From Opitutia bacterium Tous-C4FEB (GTDB lineage Bacteria; Verrucomicrobiota; Verrucomicrobiia; Opitutales; Opitutaceae): DNA of 64,000 nucleotides. Shown here piece by piece: positions 33,978-43,495 of this stretch. Positions within the stretch are counted from its first letter, which is position 1; each line of letters begins with the position of its first letter. The notes beneath the pieces were generated by a model, which was given only the letters and a program-made list of their open reading frames with translations, was not told the origin of the DNA and did not search any database. The stretch is from assembly GCA_002304445.1 (NCBI GenBank), contig NEVA01000009.1:1-64000 (forward strand). Reading direction: 5' to 3'. The position numbers and the translations under genes are program-made.

Positions 33978-35801
33978 TCAGTCTGTCACGCGGAGCGGGC
34001 GCCGAATCATGACGGTAGCGAGTTTGCCGGGGAGAAGATGACGTTCGTAAAGCGGGACAACCGCGCTGCGGGTTTGGAAACGCGCTTCGTCGGCGGCGCG
34101 GGCGATGCGCTCGATGGAGCCGGGAATCTCTGGCGTGGATGCGGTCTCGTCGGAAAAGAGGGTAGATTTCTCCACGATAGCGAGGCTCAGGCCGTCGCGC
34201 GGCCGATCATCGCGCATCGCCGAGAGATAGGAATCGAAGCTACGCAGACTGGCGGCGGCAATTACAGAGGGACGGCCGGCAAGTTCGTCGAGTGCTGTGC
34301 CCGGAGCGAGAATGACCTCGAGGTTCTTGCCGGCCCACGCGGCGTTGATCGGCAGGGTAATGATCTCTCGCTGGGCTTCGCCCTGAAAATCACGCCACGC
34401 CAGCGTCGCGGTGATCATGTCGCCGGCGCGGGCGGATGCTCGGGAAAGTTGAAAAAGGTCGATCGTGACGGCGGGATTGGCCGAAAGCGGTTCAATCGTG
34501 ACGTTGATCGCCGAGGGAAATGTTTTCTCGTAGGGATTTTGCAGGTCTTGCGCGAGACTCTGGACGAACTGATTAAGACCTTGGGTGAAGGCTTGGGGAC
34601 CGGCGTGAAGCGAGCGAGCGGCGAGGTGTTGAGTCGGGGAGAAACGGATATTACTTGTGATGCGGAAGCCTGAGGCGAGGGCGCCGTCGTTGGACCCGAC
34701 GATGGCTTGGGTGACGCCGGCGGCGATCAAGGCGGGAGTGACCTGAGTATGGCGGGCAACTTGAAAACGGAGCGTGCGCCGAGTCGGGCTGTTGGGCGCA
34801 ACGGAGACCTCGACGGCGATCATCGCGGGGCCCGCGCCGAGGGTGCCCGAAACGGCGGAGAGACGATCTTGCGTGATAGTTCCAAGCACAGACCCGGTGT
34901 TGGCGATTTTGACGGACTGAAGATTGGATGGGAGAATGGTGACGATTTCGGCGGCGCACATCGGGAGTTCGACATTGCCCAGCGACAGCATCGGGTGGCC
35001 AAAGGCGGTCACGCGGGTGCCGTCGACGCGCGAGACGGTGCCGGTGCCGGCGAGCGTGATGTCGCCGGTGGCAAGGGCGACGGCGATGGCGGAACCGGCG
35101 CGAAGCGGGGCGGGGCCGGGGGGGTGGTTGTCGACCGGTGCTCCCGAGGTGCTACCGCCGAGGGAGGTGACATCGAGCCCCAAGGCCGTGAAGCGCGGAG
35201 CGAAAAGATCAGCTACGACGGGGGCGAGCCCGCTCAGCGTGAAGACAGGGCGGAGCGGTTGGTAGGCGGAAAGAGGTGAGGGACGAGGGGTGAGGGGATA
35301 CGGAACGGAAGTAAGCGGAACCGCCGGCGGCCTGGAGGGAGCGAGGTCGGGCTTATCGCGGACCTCCGTGAGATCGGCGGCGGGCGTAAAACCGGCATGG
35401 CGGACGGTTTCGAATCGCTGGATTTGATAACTCAGGGCACCGGCGAGACGTCCATCGATGTAGAGCGGGCTGCCACTCATGCCGGCAACGGCGCCCATGT
35501 TTTGAACGCGAGAATCGGTGAGCTGGCAAATAATCAGGGACTTTCCAGGGCCTAGGGCGTTGCGGACCACGCCGGTAACCTCGACCTCGAAAGGTTCGGG
35601 CTCGGTGCCGCGAAAAACAGTCCAGACTTGGCCACGTTGGCCCGGGCGAAGTTCATCGATAGGAATGGTAGCGACAGGCGCCGAGGCGGGTTGGGCGCAG
35701 AGCGCTCCGACCGTTAGACTAAAAAACGCCGCAACCAAAAGCCGGCGCACCACGCCTAAAGCACGGAAAAAAGTCGGGGAAGAAAACTGGGCGACGGGCA
35801 T
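33978..35801 (-). CDS. SpoIVB-type (S55) peptidase domain protein, exported
   Basis: A 607-residue exported protein. The signal peptide is RRLLVAAFFSLTVGALCAQ, preceded by a ~20-residue basic extension. The S55 domain follows: PIDELRPGQRGQVWTVFRG, then MGAVAGMSGSPLYIDGRLAGALSYQ with the nucleophile motif GMSGSP at 107-112. In Bacillus SpoIVB the equivalent Ser is catalytic and the protein cleaves a membrane-protein partner; here the organism shows no sign of sporulating. The long C-terminal part is beta-rich without a known name. It lies 3 bp after hemL and 44 bp before the propeller gene, so it is probably co-transcribed with both. I could not assign the His/Asp of the triad with confidence. 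Confidence 0.85.
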   Translation of the reverse strand: MPVAQFSSPTFFRALGVVRRLLVAAFFSLTVGALCAQPASAPVATIPIDELRPGQRGQVWTVFRGTEPEPFEVEVTGVVRNALGPGKSLIICQLTDSRVQNMGAVAGMSGSPLYIDGRLAGALSYQIQRFETVRHAGFTPAADLTEVRDKPDLAPSRPPAVPLTSVPYPLTPRPSPLSAYQPLRPVFTLSGLAPVVADLFAPRFTALGLDVTSLGGSTSGAPVDNHPPGPAPLRAGSAIAVALATGDITLAGTGTVSRVDGTRVTAFGHPMLSLGNVELPMCAAEIVTILPSNLQSVKIANTGSVLGTITQDRLSAVSGTLGAGPAMIAVEVSVAPNSPTRRTLRFQVARHTQVTPALIAAGVTQAIVGSNDGALASGFRITSNIRFSPTQHLAARSLHAGPQAFTQGLNQFVQSLAQDLQNPYEKTFPSAINVTIEPLSANPAVTIDLFQLSRASARAGDMITATLAWRDFQGEAQREIITLPINAAWAGKNLEVILAPGTALDELAGRPSVIAAASLRSFDSYLSAMRDDRPRDGLSLAIVEKSTLFSDETASTPEIPGSIERIARAADEARFQTRSAVVPLYERHLLPGKLATVMIRRPLRVTD

Positions 35802-35804
35802 TTT

Positions 35805-37088
35805 TTAGAGTTCGCGGAGAGATTTTGAAAGGATGTCGCAGGCGTGGTCGATAGCGTCGCCTGCGTGCGCAGTGCTGAGGAAATAGGCCTCATATGCGCT
35901 CGGGGGCAAGTAGAGCCCGCGGGATAAGCAATTTTGAAAAAAGCGGGCAAACAGCGAAGCATCGGACGTGATCGCGGTCGCATAATCTCGGATCGGTGTT
36001 GCGGTGAAAAAAACGCTGAGCATGGAGCCCCGCTGGGGAACTTGGACGGGCAGGCCTTTGGTCGCCGCCGTTGAAAGGACGGCGTCGCGGACTTGGCGAC
36101 CCAGTGCGTCGAGGCGGGCATAAGGGTCGAGCTCGGCGAGGAGTCGGACGCTCGCAATGCCGGCGGCCAGCGCGAGCGGATTACCGGAAAGCGTTCCCGC
36201 CTGATAAACGGGGCCGAGCGGCGCGAGGTGATCCATGATATCGGCGCGTCCGCCAAAGGCGCCGACGGGCAGGCCGCCGCCAATAATTTTACCGAGGCAG
36301 GTGATGTCCGGAGTGATCGACTCGAGGTGTTGGACTCCGCCCAGGGCGAGGCGAAACCCGGTCATCACCTCGTCGAAAATGAGCAACGTCCCGTGCTCGG
36401 TGCAGAGGCGTCGGACCTCGGCAAGGTAGCCAGGTTCAGCCGGAATGAAGCCGACATTACCGATGTAAGGCTCGAGGATGACCCCGGCGATTTGCGCGGG
36501 ATGGGCGGCGAGCGCGGCCGCGAGAGCAGGGCCGTCGTTGAAGGGCAGGACGATGGTCTCGCGGGCAAAGCTGGCGGGAATCCCGGCGCTGTCGGGATGG
36601 CCGTGGGTAAGGGCGCCCGAGCCGGCTTTGATCAAGAGCGAGTCGGAGTGGCCATGGTAGCAACCGGAGAACTTGATGATTTTATCCCGGCCGGTGAACC
36701 CACGGGCAAGGCGTACAGCGGACATGGTGGCTTCGGTGCCACTGCTGGTCAGGCGGACTTTTTGGATCGATGGAACCAGCCCGGTGATGAGCTCGGCCAT
36801 TTCGACTTCGTAGGGATTGGGCGTGCCATAGGAGGTGCCGTCCTCAAGGGCGGCGGAGATGGCGGCTTTGATAACCGGGTGGTTGTGACCGTGAATCGCG
36901 GGACCCCAGGTGCCGACAAAATCGATGAGTTCGCGATCGTCGGCGGTCACCAGCGTTGCACCGCGGGCGGACTTTACGAAGAAAGGCGAACCACCGACAG
37001 CGCGGAAGGCCCGAACGGGCGAATTCACACCGCCAGGAATGAGGCGGCGAGCACGGGCGAAGAGGGCATCGGACACGGGATCGAGCAC
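35805..37088 (-). CDS. hemL: Glutamate-1-semialdehyde 2,1-aminomutase
   Basis: PLP enzyme converting glutamate-1-semialdehyde to 5-aminolevulinate in the C5 tetrapyrrole pathway. The 427-residue protein carries [46 protein letters not shown] (cofactor Asp) and [20 protein letters not shown] with the Schiff-base Lys267. Length is normal. It leads a three-gene minus-strand run with two exported proteins; the link to haem is not obvious and may be only transcriptional. Confidence 0.97.
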   Translation of the reverse strand: MLDPVSDALFARARRLIPGGVNSPVRAFRAVGGSPFFVKSARGATLVTADDRELIDFVGTWGPAIHGHNHPVIKAAISAALEDGTSYGTPNPYEVEMAELITGLVPSIQKVRLTSSGTEATMSAVRLARGFTGRDKIIKFSGCYHGHSDSLLIKAGSGALTHGHPDSAGIPASFARETIVLPFNDGPALAAALAAHPAQIAGVILEPYIGNVGFIPAEPGYLAEVRRLCTEHGTLLIFDEVMTGFRLALGGVQHLESITPDITCLGKIIGGGLPVGAFGGRADIMDHLAPLGPVYQAGTLSGNPLALAAGIASVRLLAELDPYARLDALGRQVRDAVLSTAATKGLPVQVPQRGSMLSVFFTATPIRDYATAITSDASLFARFFQNCLSRGLYLPPSAYEAYFLSTAHAGDAIDHACDILSKSLREL

Positions 37089-37165
37089 GGGAAAAAAGAA
37101 AAAAGTTAAACGATCAGAGGCCGCGCACGACGAGCACGAACACGCCGGACCATAAAAACTTCCGC

Positions 37166-37171
37166 TATAAT
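37166..37171 (+). promoter_or_regulatory. Possible -10 element TATAAT between hemL and rpoZ
   Basis: A consensus-like TATAAT within TCCGCTATAATTATCC. It could serve rpoZ (start at 37350) with a long leader. On the other strand GATAAT in the same spot could serve hemL (start 37088). No convincing -35 is seen for either, so orientation is unsettled. Confidence 0.25.
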
Positions 37172-37349
37172 TATCCTAATGGCATGGCTGGCAAACGGCT
37201 TGGCCGCCCCTGCCCGTCTGGCCTGAGATAGGCGTCGTCTCTACGGCCCGGCATTTTTAGGGTGACAGTGGTCATAGGGGCTCGAGGTCATTTCGGCTTT
37301 GGGGTTTCACGGCGGGGCAACGCGCCGGTGGGTAGACCACAAATTACTT

Positions 37350-37571
37350 ATGCGTGACGATTATATCAAAGGTGCCCTGAAGATGGTCGATGACCCAAAT
37401 ATCTTGGTGAACTTGGTTTCACTGCGGGTGAAGCAACTCAAGCGCGGTAATCGTCCTCTCGTGGAGTCGCTGGAAAAAATGTCGCCGGAAGACACGGCGT
37501 TGCGCGAAATTATGGAAGGCAAGATCAGCTTCGAATTGGCGACCAATCTCGAAGCGCACGGGAATCGGTAA
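37350..37571 (+). CDS. rpoZ: RNA polymerase omega subunit
   Basis: A 73-residue omega subunit that helps assemble the beta' subunit. NILVNLVSLRVKQLKRGNRPLVE corresponds to the family's helix and the (R)PLV turn, followed by ALREIMEGKISFE. Start 37350 (MRDDYIKGAL) is chosen over an upstream GTG/ATG frame lacking omega sequence. Its 3' end overlaps the convergent VOC gene by 47 bp. The likeness to E. coli omega is modest but the pattern is right for this phylum. Confidence 0.85.
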   Translation: MRDDYIKGALKMVDDPNILVNLVSLRVKQLKRGNRPLVESLEKMSPEDTALREIMEGKISFELATNLEAHGNR

Positions 37572-37938
37572 GCGAGCGCTTCCGCCAAGGGACGCCGCGG
37601 TCACCGATGCTGAGGTGATTGCCCTCGGGATCGCGGCCTGTGCAGAAATTCGAACCGGGAGATAGGGAAGTGGCTCCCAGCCGGAAGCCGCGTGCGACTA
37701 AGGTTCTCTTTGCTTGGGCAACGTCCGTGACGCCGAAGACCATCTTGGCCGCGGCTCGCCGATGGTCGGCAGTTGTGGCCGCGCGATGGAGAGCGAGGTG
37801 GCAGCTGCCGGCGGACCGGTTGACCCAGCCATCCTCGCTTTCGCCGACGTTCAACAGCTCGAATATTTGCCGACAAAAATCGGCAAATTTTTCGGCATCC
37901 TTCACGTCGATCACGATTCTGGCGATCGAGGCGAACAT
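37525..37938 (-). CDS. VOC (glyoxalase/bleomycin-resistance) family protein
   Basis: A 137-residue protein with VOC beta-alpha-beta modules: FASIARIVIDVKDAEKFADF at the N-terminus and the characteristic FCTGRDPEGNHLSIGDRG near the end. A metal-dependent lyase or dioxygenase-like role is possible; the substrate is unknown. The tail of ~20 residues is antisense to the end of rpoZ. It lies 6 bp upstream-side of the nadE stop on the same strand, so it may be transcribed with nadE. Confidence 0.75.
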   Translation of the reverse strand: MFASIARIVIDVKDAEKFADFCRQIFELLNVGESEDGWVNRSAGSCHLALHRAATTADHRRAAAKMVFGVTDVAQAKRTLVARGFRLGATSLSPGSNFCTGRDPEGNHLSIGDRGVPWRKRSLTDSRALRDWSPIRS

Positions 37939-37944
37939 CGCGGG

Positions 37945-39585
37945 TTAACTCACGTACTTCTGGACAATCGGAATGCGACGACCGACGCCGAACGCGAGCG
38001 GAGTGATGCGCAGGCCGGGGGCGGCTTGCTTCCGTTTGTATTCGTTGAGGTCGACCTTGCGGGCGATGTCGTTGACGACGGCCTCGGGGAAACCTCGCGC
38101 GACGAGATCTCTGCGGGATAGGCCCTCCTCGACGTAGCCTTTGAGAATCGCGTCGAGCTGCTCGTAGGGCGGCAGGCTGTCTTGATCGACTTGGCCCGGG
38201 CGGAGCTCGGCGGAGGGCGGCTTGTCAATCGTGTTGGCAGGGATGATTTCGCGGTCCCGGTTGATCCAACGCGAGAGCGCGTAAACCTGCATCTTGAAGA
38301 CATCGCTGATGACCGCGAGACCGCCACACATATCGCCGTAAAGCGTACAATAGCCGACGGCCATCTCGCTCTTGTTGCCGGTGGTCAGAAGCAAGGCGCC
38401 GAATTTGTTGGAGAGCGCCATCATCAGCACTCCGCGGACGCGGGCTTGGATGTTTTCCTCGGTCACGTCGCGGGTGCGGCCGGCGAAGACCGGACCGAGC
38501 GCGGTTTCGGCCGCGGCAACGGCGTCGGCGATGGCAATCGTCTCGAAGCGGATGCCAAGGTTGGCCGCAAGGATGCGGGCGTCGTCGCGGGAATGTTGGG
38601 AAGAGATTGAGGAAGGCAGTGAGACACCGATGACGTTCTCCGCGCCGAAGGCTTCGGCCGCGACGACGGCAACGAGGGCGGAGTCGATGCCACCGCTGAG
38701 CGCGACCAGGGCCTGCTTGAAGCCTGATTTCTGGGCGTAATCGCGGAGGCCTAGGACCAACGCAGCGTAGATGTCGTCAAGATCGGGTTGATGAAAGGTC
38801 GGCGATGGAGGTGTGGTGACCGCCGTATCGACGACGCGGAGCTCCTCGGTGAAGGCGGAGAGGCCGGCCGTGATCGAACCGACTGAAGAGGCGACCAGAC
38901 TACGCCCGTCGAAGATGAGCTCGTCGTTGCCGCCCACGGCGTTGACGTAGGCCACCGGACAGCCGAGCGCGCGGGCGGCGTCGGTCACGAGTTTCTCGCG
39001 GACATCGCCCTTGGCGAAGTGCCACGGGCTGGCGGAGAGGTTGACCATCACGTCGCACGTTTGCGCAGCGAGTTGGGCGAGTGGTTCGAGGCCGTGATAA
39101 AGACGCCTCGTGCCGAGCATCGGGTGGGTCCAGATGTCTTCACAAATCGTGATGCCGATGCGGAAGCCGGCATGTTCAACGACGGTGGGCGACGCGGCGG
39201 GTTCGAAGTAGCGGTCTTCGTCGAACACATCGTAGGTGGGCAAAAGACATTTTCGGGCCGTGGCGACAATCTGGCCGCGATGGCAGAATGCCGCGGCATT
39301 GAAAAACGGTCGGCCGGTCGCGGCCGGGTTGGGCTCCACCGTGCCGATGACGGCGGGCACGTCGCCGATGATGGCGACGATTTGGGCGAGGGAATCGGCG
39401 ACGTCGCTCACGAAGCGGCGTTTGAGCAGAAGATCGCGCGGCGGGTATCCGCAGACGATGAGCTCCGGGAAAACAACCAGTTCGGCGCCCTGCGCGACGA
39501 GGGACTCGTAGGCGGCGATGATTTTACGGCGATTACCGGCGAGGTCGCCGACGGTCGGGTTGAGCTGGGCAAGGCCAAGGCGCAT
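37945..39585 (-). CDS. nadE: Glutamine-dependent NAD+ synthetase
   Basis: Amidates nicotinate adenine dinucleotide to NAD+, using glutamine. The N-terminal nitrilase-fold glutaminase domain has [17 protein letters not shown] (Glu) and [12 protein letters not shown] (nucleophile Cys). The C-terminal synthetase has the PP-loop [18 protein letters not shown] and [22 protein letters not shown]. Start at 39585 ([18 protein letters not shown]) is the family's usual N-terminus; an ATG 45 bp upstream is not needed. Length, 546 residues, is normal. Confidence 0.97.
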   Translation of the reverse strand: MRLGLAQLNPTVGDLAGNRRKIIAAYESLVAQGAELVVFPELIVCGYPPRDLLLKRRFVSDVADSLAQIVAIIGDVPAVIGTVEPNPAATGRPFFNAAAFCHRGQIVATARKCLLPTYDVFDEDRYFEPAASPTVVEHAGFRIGITICEDIWTHPMLGTRRLYHGLEPLAQLAAQTCDVMVNLSASPWHFAKGDVREKLVTDAARALGCPVAYVNAVGGNDELIFDGRSLVASSVGSITAGLSAFTEELRVVDTAVTTPPSPTFHQPDLDDIYAALVLGLRDYAQKSGFKQALVALSGGIDSALVAVVAAEAFGAENVIGVSLPSSISSQHSRDDARILAANLGIRFETIAIADAVAAAETALGPVFAGRTRDVTEENIQARVRGVLMMALSNKFGALLLTTGNKSEMAVGYCTLYGDMCGGLAVISDVFKMQVYALSRWINRDREIIPANTIDKPPSAELRPGQVDQDSLPPYEQLDAILKGYVEEGLSRRDLVARGFPEAVVNDIARKVDLNEYKRKQAAPGLRITPLAFGVGRRIPIVQKYVS

Positions 39586-39726
39586 GGAAGGAAGGAGCGA
39601 AAAGCGTGGACGCGTTTTGGCGAGCCGCAACTCACCGGGCTTGCAGCAGCCGGGCCGCCGACGCTTTGTTGATCAGCTAATGCATCTTGATCCCGACAGT
39701 TTAACCGACCGGAACGTGAAGCTCGC

Positions 39727-40308
39727 ATGAGTATGCAACCGGCACTGATTCTGGCCTCGGCGTCGCCGCGGCGGCGGGAGTTGCTCGCCCAGTTGGGCGT
39801 GGTGTTTACGGTCGTCACGGCGGAGGTGACGGAGCACGAAGATCCGGCCAGCGAGCCCAAGTCGATGGTCGCGCACAACGCGGCGCTGAAGGCGGATTGG
39901 GTCGCCGCGCGTCATCCTGATGCGCTGGTGTTGGGCGCAGACACGACCGTTTTTATCGAAGGCACGGTTTTGAACAAACCGGCGGACGGGGTGGAGGCGC
40001 GGGCGATGCTGCGGCGGCTAAGCGGGCGGACGCATACGGTGTTCACCGGGCTGGCCGTGAGGCGCCTGCGCGACGGACTGCGCCTCGAAGCCGGCGAAGC
40101 GAGCGAGGTGACGTTCAAGGAGTTTGGCGAAGAGACGATCGAGGCGTATTTGGCGAAAGTGAATACGCTCGATAAAGCCGGCGGCTATGGAATTCAGGAT
40201 AACCCCGAGTTGATTGTCGCGGGTTACCGCGGGTCGCTTTCGAACATCGTCGGGTTACCACTAGAAACGACGAAACAAATTTTGACCAAATGCGGTCTGC
40301 TGCGTTGA
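39727..40308 (+). CDS. maf: Maf-family nucleotide pyrophosphatase
   Basis: A 193-residue Maf protein that hydrolyses non-canonical or excess NTPs (dTTP/UTP type or related). Signature LILASASPRRRELLAQLG at the N-terminus; VLGADTTVFIEGTVLNKP holds the catalytic Asp; KAGGYGIQDNPELI is near the C-terminus. It leads a plus-strand run with a TonB-like gene, an RluA-type synthase and DAHP synthase. Confidence 0.94.
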   Translation: MSMQPALILASASPRRRELLAQLGVVFTVVTAEVTEHEDPASEPKSMVAHNAALKADWVAARHPDALVLGADTTVFIEGTVLNKPADGVEARAMLRRLSGRTHTVFTGLAVRRLRDGLRLEAGEASEVTFKEFGEETIEAYLAKVNTLDKAGGYGIQDNPELIVAGYRGSLSNIVGLPLETTKQILTKCGLLR

Positions 40309-40340
40309 GTGACCGCAGTCCCGATCCTCGCCACGCGTCA

Positions 40341-41447
40341 ATGAGTGCCACCTTGAGTCCACCACCTGCGGCCCCGCGCCGGGGTTTGCCGCGCCTGTCG
40401 AGCAATCCGGAGACGAGATCGGTGCAGATCGGGGTGATCGGGACGCTGGTTTTGCATCTGCTGCTGTTTGTGGCGGCCCCATATTTTCTTACGGTCGGGC
40501 CTACGGTTTTGCCGAGGAGTGAAGAGCCGCAGACGTTTAGTATTGAGATGCCGCCGGACGAGTTTGAGACCCAGAAGCCCGCGCCGAAGCCGGCGCCGTT
40601 CAAGTTCGTGGAAGCCAACCCCGACGCGCCGGACAATGTGCCGGACAAAACGGACAATTTCAGTTTCATGAACCAGCAGGTGGCGCAGGAAAAACCCACG
40701 CCCAACGGCACCAGCGACATGCCGGCGCTCGTGGGCAAGAAGGACGTTCAGTCGACCCAGATTGTTGATGGCCAGTTGACCAAACCCGAAGAAGCCGTGC
40801 CGACCGCCCCGCCAACCGAGGCAACGACGGCAGAGGAAAAACAAGAGGCGCCCAAGCAAGAGCAGAACCCGCTTTCGGGCTTTGAGAAACAGGAAGGCGA
40901 GAACCCGGACGCATTCGGCAGCAACGTCGCGAAGTTTGCCCCGGGAGCCAAAGCGGTGCCCGACCGCGTCGAAGGGATCCAAAACGCGCCGCTGATCCAG
41001 ACCGCGACGGCAAACACGCCGAGGCTTGACCGGCAGAAACCGCAGCCGCGCCCGGTCCTGCAAAAGCAGCAGGTGAGACCGGGGATTTTTTCGGACAACA
41101 AATTTGGCACGATGAACATCGGCCCGACCGCGGTGGATGCAAAATGGAGCAACTACGGCGTCTACCTTCAGCGCATGATCGAGACGGTGCAGATCCAGTG
41201 GGATCGCATCTTGCTATCGAGCACGCTTTATCCGCCGTCGGGAACGACCGTAACGGTCAAATTCCGGATGGACTCCGACGGCAAGATCACGGCCATCGTC
41301 GACGTGAAGAACACCTCCAACGAGCAAGGCAAGGAAGCGTGTATTTCCGCGATCACGGCGCGTTCGCCCTACGGGAAATGGTCGGATGACATGATCGCGG
41401 TGTTGGGCGATTCGCAGGAGATGACGTTCACATTTTACTACCAGTGA
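40341..41447 (+). CDS. TonB-like periplasmic-spanning protein
   Basis: A 368-residue protein with one N-terminal membrane helix (VIGTLVLHLLLFVAAPYFL), a long Pro/Glu/Lys-rich spacer (for example TQKPAPKPAPFKFVEANP), and a C-terminal TonB/TolA-like domain (YLQRMIETVQIQWDRILL, GTTVTVKFRMDSDGKI). This is the architecture of energy transducers that link the inner membrane to outer-membrane receptors. No exbB/exbD is next to it; an ExbB-ExbD-TonB set lies at 50.8 kb. Its stop overlaps the next gene's GTG start (GTGA). The match is to the architecture more than to specific residues. Confidence 0.75.
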   Translation: MSATLSPPPAAPRRGLPRLSSNPETRSVQIGVIGTLVLHLLLFVAAPYFLTVGPTVLPRSEEPQTFSIEMPPDEFETQKPAPKPAPFKFVEANPDAPDNVPDKTDNFSFMNQQVAQEKPTPNGTSDMPALVGKKDVQSTQIVDGQLTKPEEAVPTAPPTEATTAEEKQEAPKQEQNPLSGFEKQEGENPDAFGSNVAKFAPGAKAVPDRVEGIQNAPLIQTATANTPRLDRQKPQPRPVLQKQQVRPGIFSDNKFGTMNIGPTAVDAKWSNYGVYLQRMIETVQIQWDRILLSSTLYPPSGTTVTVKFRMDSDGKITAIVDVKNTSNEQGKEACISAITARSPYGKWSDDMIAVLGDSQEMTFTFYYQ

Positions 41448-42205
41448 GCGCGGTCGGCGCGAGTTTTTGGGCAGGCTTGCCGTTTGGACCGGGCGTCAAA
41501 GTGCTGGCGCACGATGTGAATGGACTGGCCGGGCTCGATAAGCCGGCGGGCGTGCTTTCGCATCCGAATCAGAAATCTGATCAGCCCAAGGCATTGCTCG
41601 ACGCGCACTACGCGCTCGACGGGGAATTTTACCAGTGGAAGGACGCGGCGGGTTCCGACCGAAAGCTCTGGCTGCTGAACCGGTTGGATTCAGCGACGTC
41701 GGGGGTGATTTTGGTCGCGGCCAGTGCGGAGTTGGCCAACGAGATTCGCGCACAGTTTAAGCGCAAACAGGTGAAGAAGGTTTATCATGCATTGGTCTTT
41801 GGCACGCCGGCCAAGTCCGTCGAGTCTTGGCGCGATCTCTTGGCTGTCGAAAAGCGCGGCGGCCAGATTCGCACGGCGGCGCAATCCGGTCACATGCCGG
41901 CCGAGTGCTTGGCGAGTGCGGTGCGGAGCGGGCGGCAGCAGCCCAAGCTCACCTTGATCAAGCTGGAGCCGCGCACCGGGCGGAGCCACCAATTGCGGGT
42001 GCAGTGCGCCAAGCGGCATCTGCCGATCGTGGGGGACCAGACTTACGGAGACTTTACGCGGAATCGTGCGTTTGCGAAGCAGGCCGGAACCAAGCGGCTT
42101 TTTCTGCACTCGTCGGAGACCAGTTTTCTCTACGAGTGGCGCAGCCGGGAGTTCCAATTTACCGCGCGCGCGGCTTTACCTTCGGAGTTTGAGCAGAGCC
42201 TCTGA
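41444..42205 (+). CDS. RluA-family pseudouridine synthase
   Basis: A 253-residue RNA pseudouridine synthase. The catalytic motif is LLNRLDSATSG with Asp82; LAGLDKPAGVLSHP precedes it, and LIKLEPRTGRSHQLRVQ and HLPIVGDQTYGD follow, all standard for RluA-type enzymes. There is no S4 domain. Which uridine it modifies is not evident. The GTG start at 41444 overlaps the TonB-like stop. Confidence 0.93.
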   Translation: MSAVGASFWAGLPFGPGVKVLAHDVNGLAGLDKPAGVLSHPNQKSDQPKALLDAHYALDGEFYQWKDAAGSDRKLWLLNRLDSATSGVILVAASAELANEIRAQFKRKQVKKVYHALVFGTPAKSVESWRDLLAVEKRGGQIRTAAQSGHMPAECLASAVRSGRQQPKLTLIKLEPRTGRSHQLRVQCAKRHLPIVGDQTYGDFTRNRAFAKQAGTKRLFLHSSETSFLYEWRSREFQFTARAALPSEFEQSL

Positions 42206-42277
42206 GTTCGGCGCGGTGCGTTGCAGCTGAGACTTCCCTCGGCCCGGTGATTGTGTTTTGTTGCCCGACTCGCCGCC

Positions 42278-43309
42278 ATGATTCTGCCCAAATCCACCCG
42301 CCTCACGTCCGATCAGCTCGCCGAAATCACCGCCATCGTCGCGGAGTTTGGCTGCAAGATTCAGCCCATCGTGGGCGCGATGCGCTCGATCTATGCCATC
42401 GTGGGCGACGAGCGGGACGACCTCATGATCAATCGACTCGAGGGCCTAGATTACGTCGATCGCATCGATCGGATTCAGTCGCCGTTCAAGCTCATGGACA
42501 AACGGTCGGACCTGGCTAGCCACCGGATCAAGATCGGCGGCGTCACGCTTGGCGAGGAGCTGTTCATCATCGCCGGCGCCTGCACGATCGATCCCAAGAA
42601 CCCCAACTACTTTTACGAGACGGCGGCAGCGGTAAAGGAAGCCGGAGCCAACGCGCTGCGCGGCGGCGTATGGAAACCGCGGACCAATCCCTACACGTTT
42701 CAGGGTGATGTGAAGTCGCTCGACATCTTGATGGAGGCCTCGCGCCGCACCGGGCTGCCGGTGGACACCGAGGTGATGGAAGAGGCGCACATCAAGTTGG
42801 CGCTCGATGCCGGCGTGACGACGCTCCAAGTCGGCGCGCGTAACGCGCTCAATTATTCTCTCCTGCGTGCCATCGGCAAAGCGATCGGCGAGAAAGACAC
42901 GGCGGTGTTGCTCAAGCGGAGCATTCACATGGGGCCGCTCAACGAGTTCATCTCGGCGGCCGAATACATAGCGGCGTTTGGAAATCCCAACGTGATCCTC
43001 TGCCCGCGCGGGACCACGCCGACGCTTGACGGCTTTCGCAATCATCCCGACGAGAGCATCACGCCGCTGCTAAAGGAAAAAACTTGGGCGCCCGTGGTGG
43101 TCGATCCCTCGCATTCGGTTGGCAAAGCGAGCTACGTGCCTGCGGCAGCATTGGCGGCGGTCGCCTATGGGGCGGACGGGCTCTGCATCGAAGCTCACGT
43201 CGAACCGGCGAAAGGCATCGGCGATGACCCTAAGCAGGCACTCACGCCGGATGTGCTGAAAAAGACGATCGCGCAGGCGAAGCAGCTCTGGGCGATCCGG
43301 CGGGGGTGA
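42278..43309 (+). CDS. aroF: 3-deoxy-7-phosphoheptulonate synthase (DAHP synthase, type I-beta)
   Basis: First enzyme of the shikimate pathway, condensing phosphoenolpyruvate with erythrose-4-phosphate. The ATG at 42278 gives 343 residues with an N-terminal ferredoxin-like regulatory domain (FGCKIQPIVGAMRSIYAIVG), as in the Thermotoga-type enzyme where it senses aromatic amino acids. The barrel carries IIAGACTIDPKN, RGGVWKPRTNPYTFQG, GARNALNYSLL, KRSIHMG and VVVDPSHSVGKASYV. It ends the maf-led run, 72 bp after the pseudouridine synthase. Confidence 0.96.
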   Translation: MILPKSTRLTSDQLAEITAIVAEFGCKIQPIVGAMRSIYAIVGDERDDLMINRLEGLDYVDRIDRIQSPFKLMDKRSDLASHRIKIGGVTLGEELFIIAGACTIDPKNPNYFYETAAAVKEAGANALRGGVWKPRTNPYTFQGDVKSLDILMEASRRTGLPVDTEVMEEAHIKLALDAGVTTLQVGARNALNYSLLRAIGKAIGEKDTAVLLKRSIHMGPLNEFISAAEYIAAFGNPNVILCPRGTTPTLDGFRNHPDESITPLLKEKTWAPVVVDPSHSVGKASYVPAAALAAVAYGADGLCIEAHVEPAKGIGDDPKQALTPDVLKKTIAQAKQLWAIRRG

Positions 43310-43495
43310 TGGAGCGAGAAGAGTTCGTGAGAGCAGACCGAATTGGGGACGCTCGATGGGCTTCACTTGGCGCCTCTTCGGTCGGTGATCACCCGTGCAA
43401 TTCCGCCCAAGAAAAGCAGATGTGCGCATGGTGAAGCTGCCGAGGTCTGCGACCATGGACTCGAGGAGAGCAATCTTCGCCCGACGTGCCCGCTG

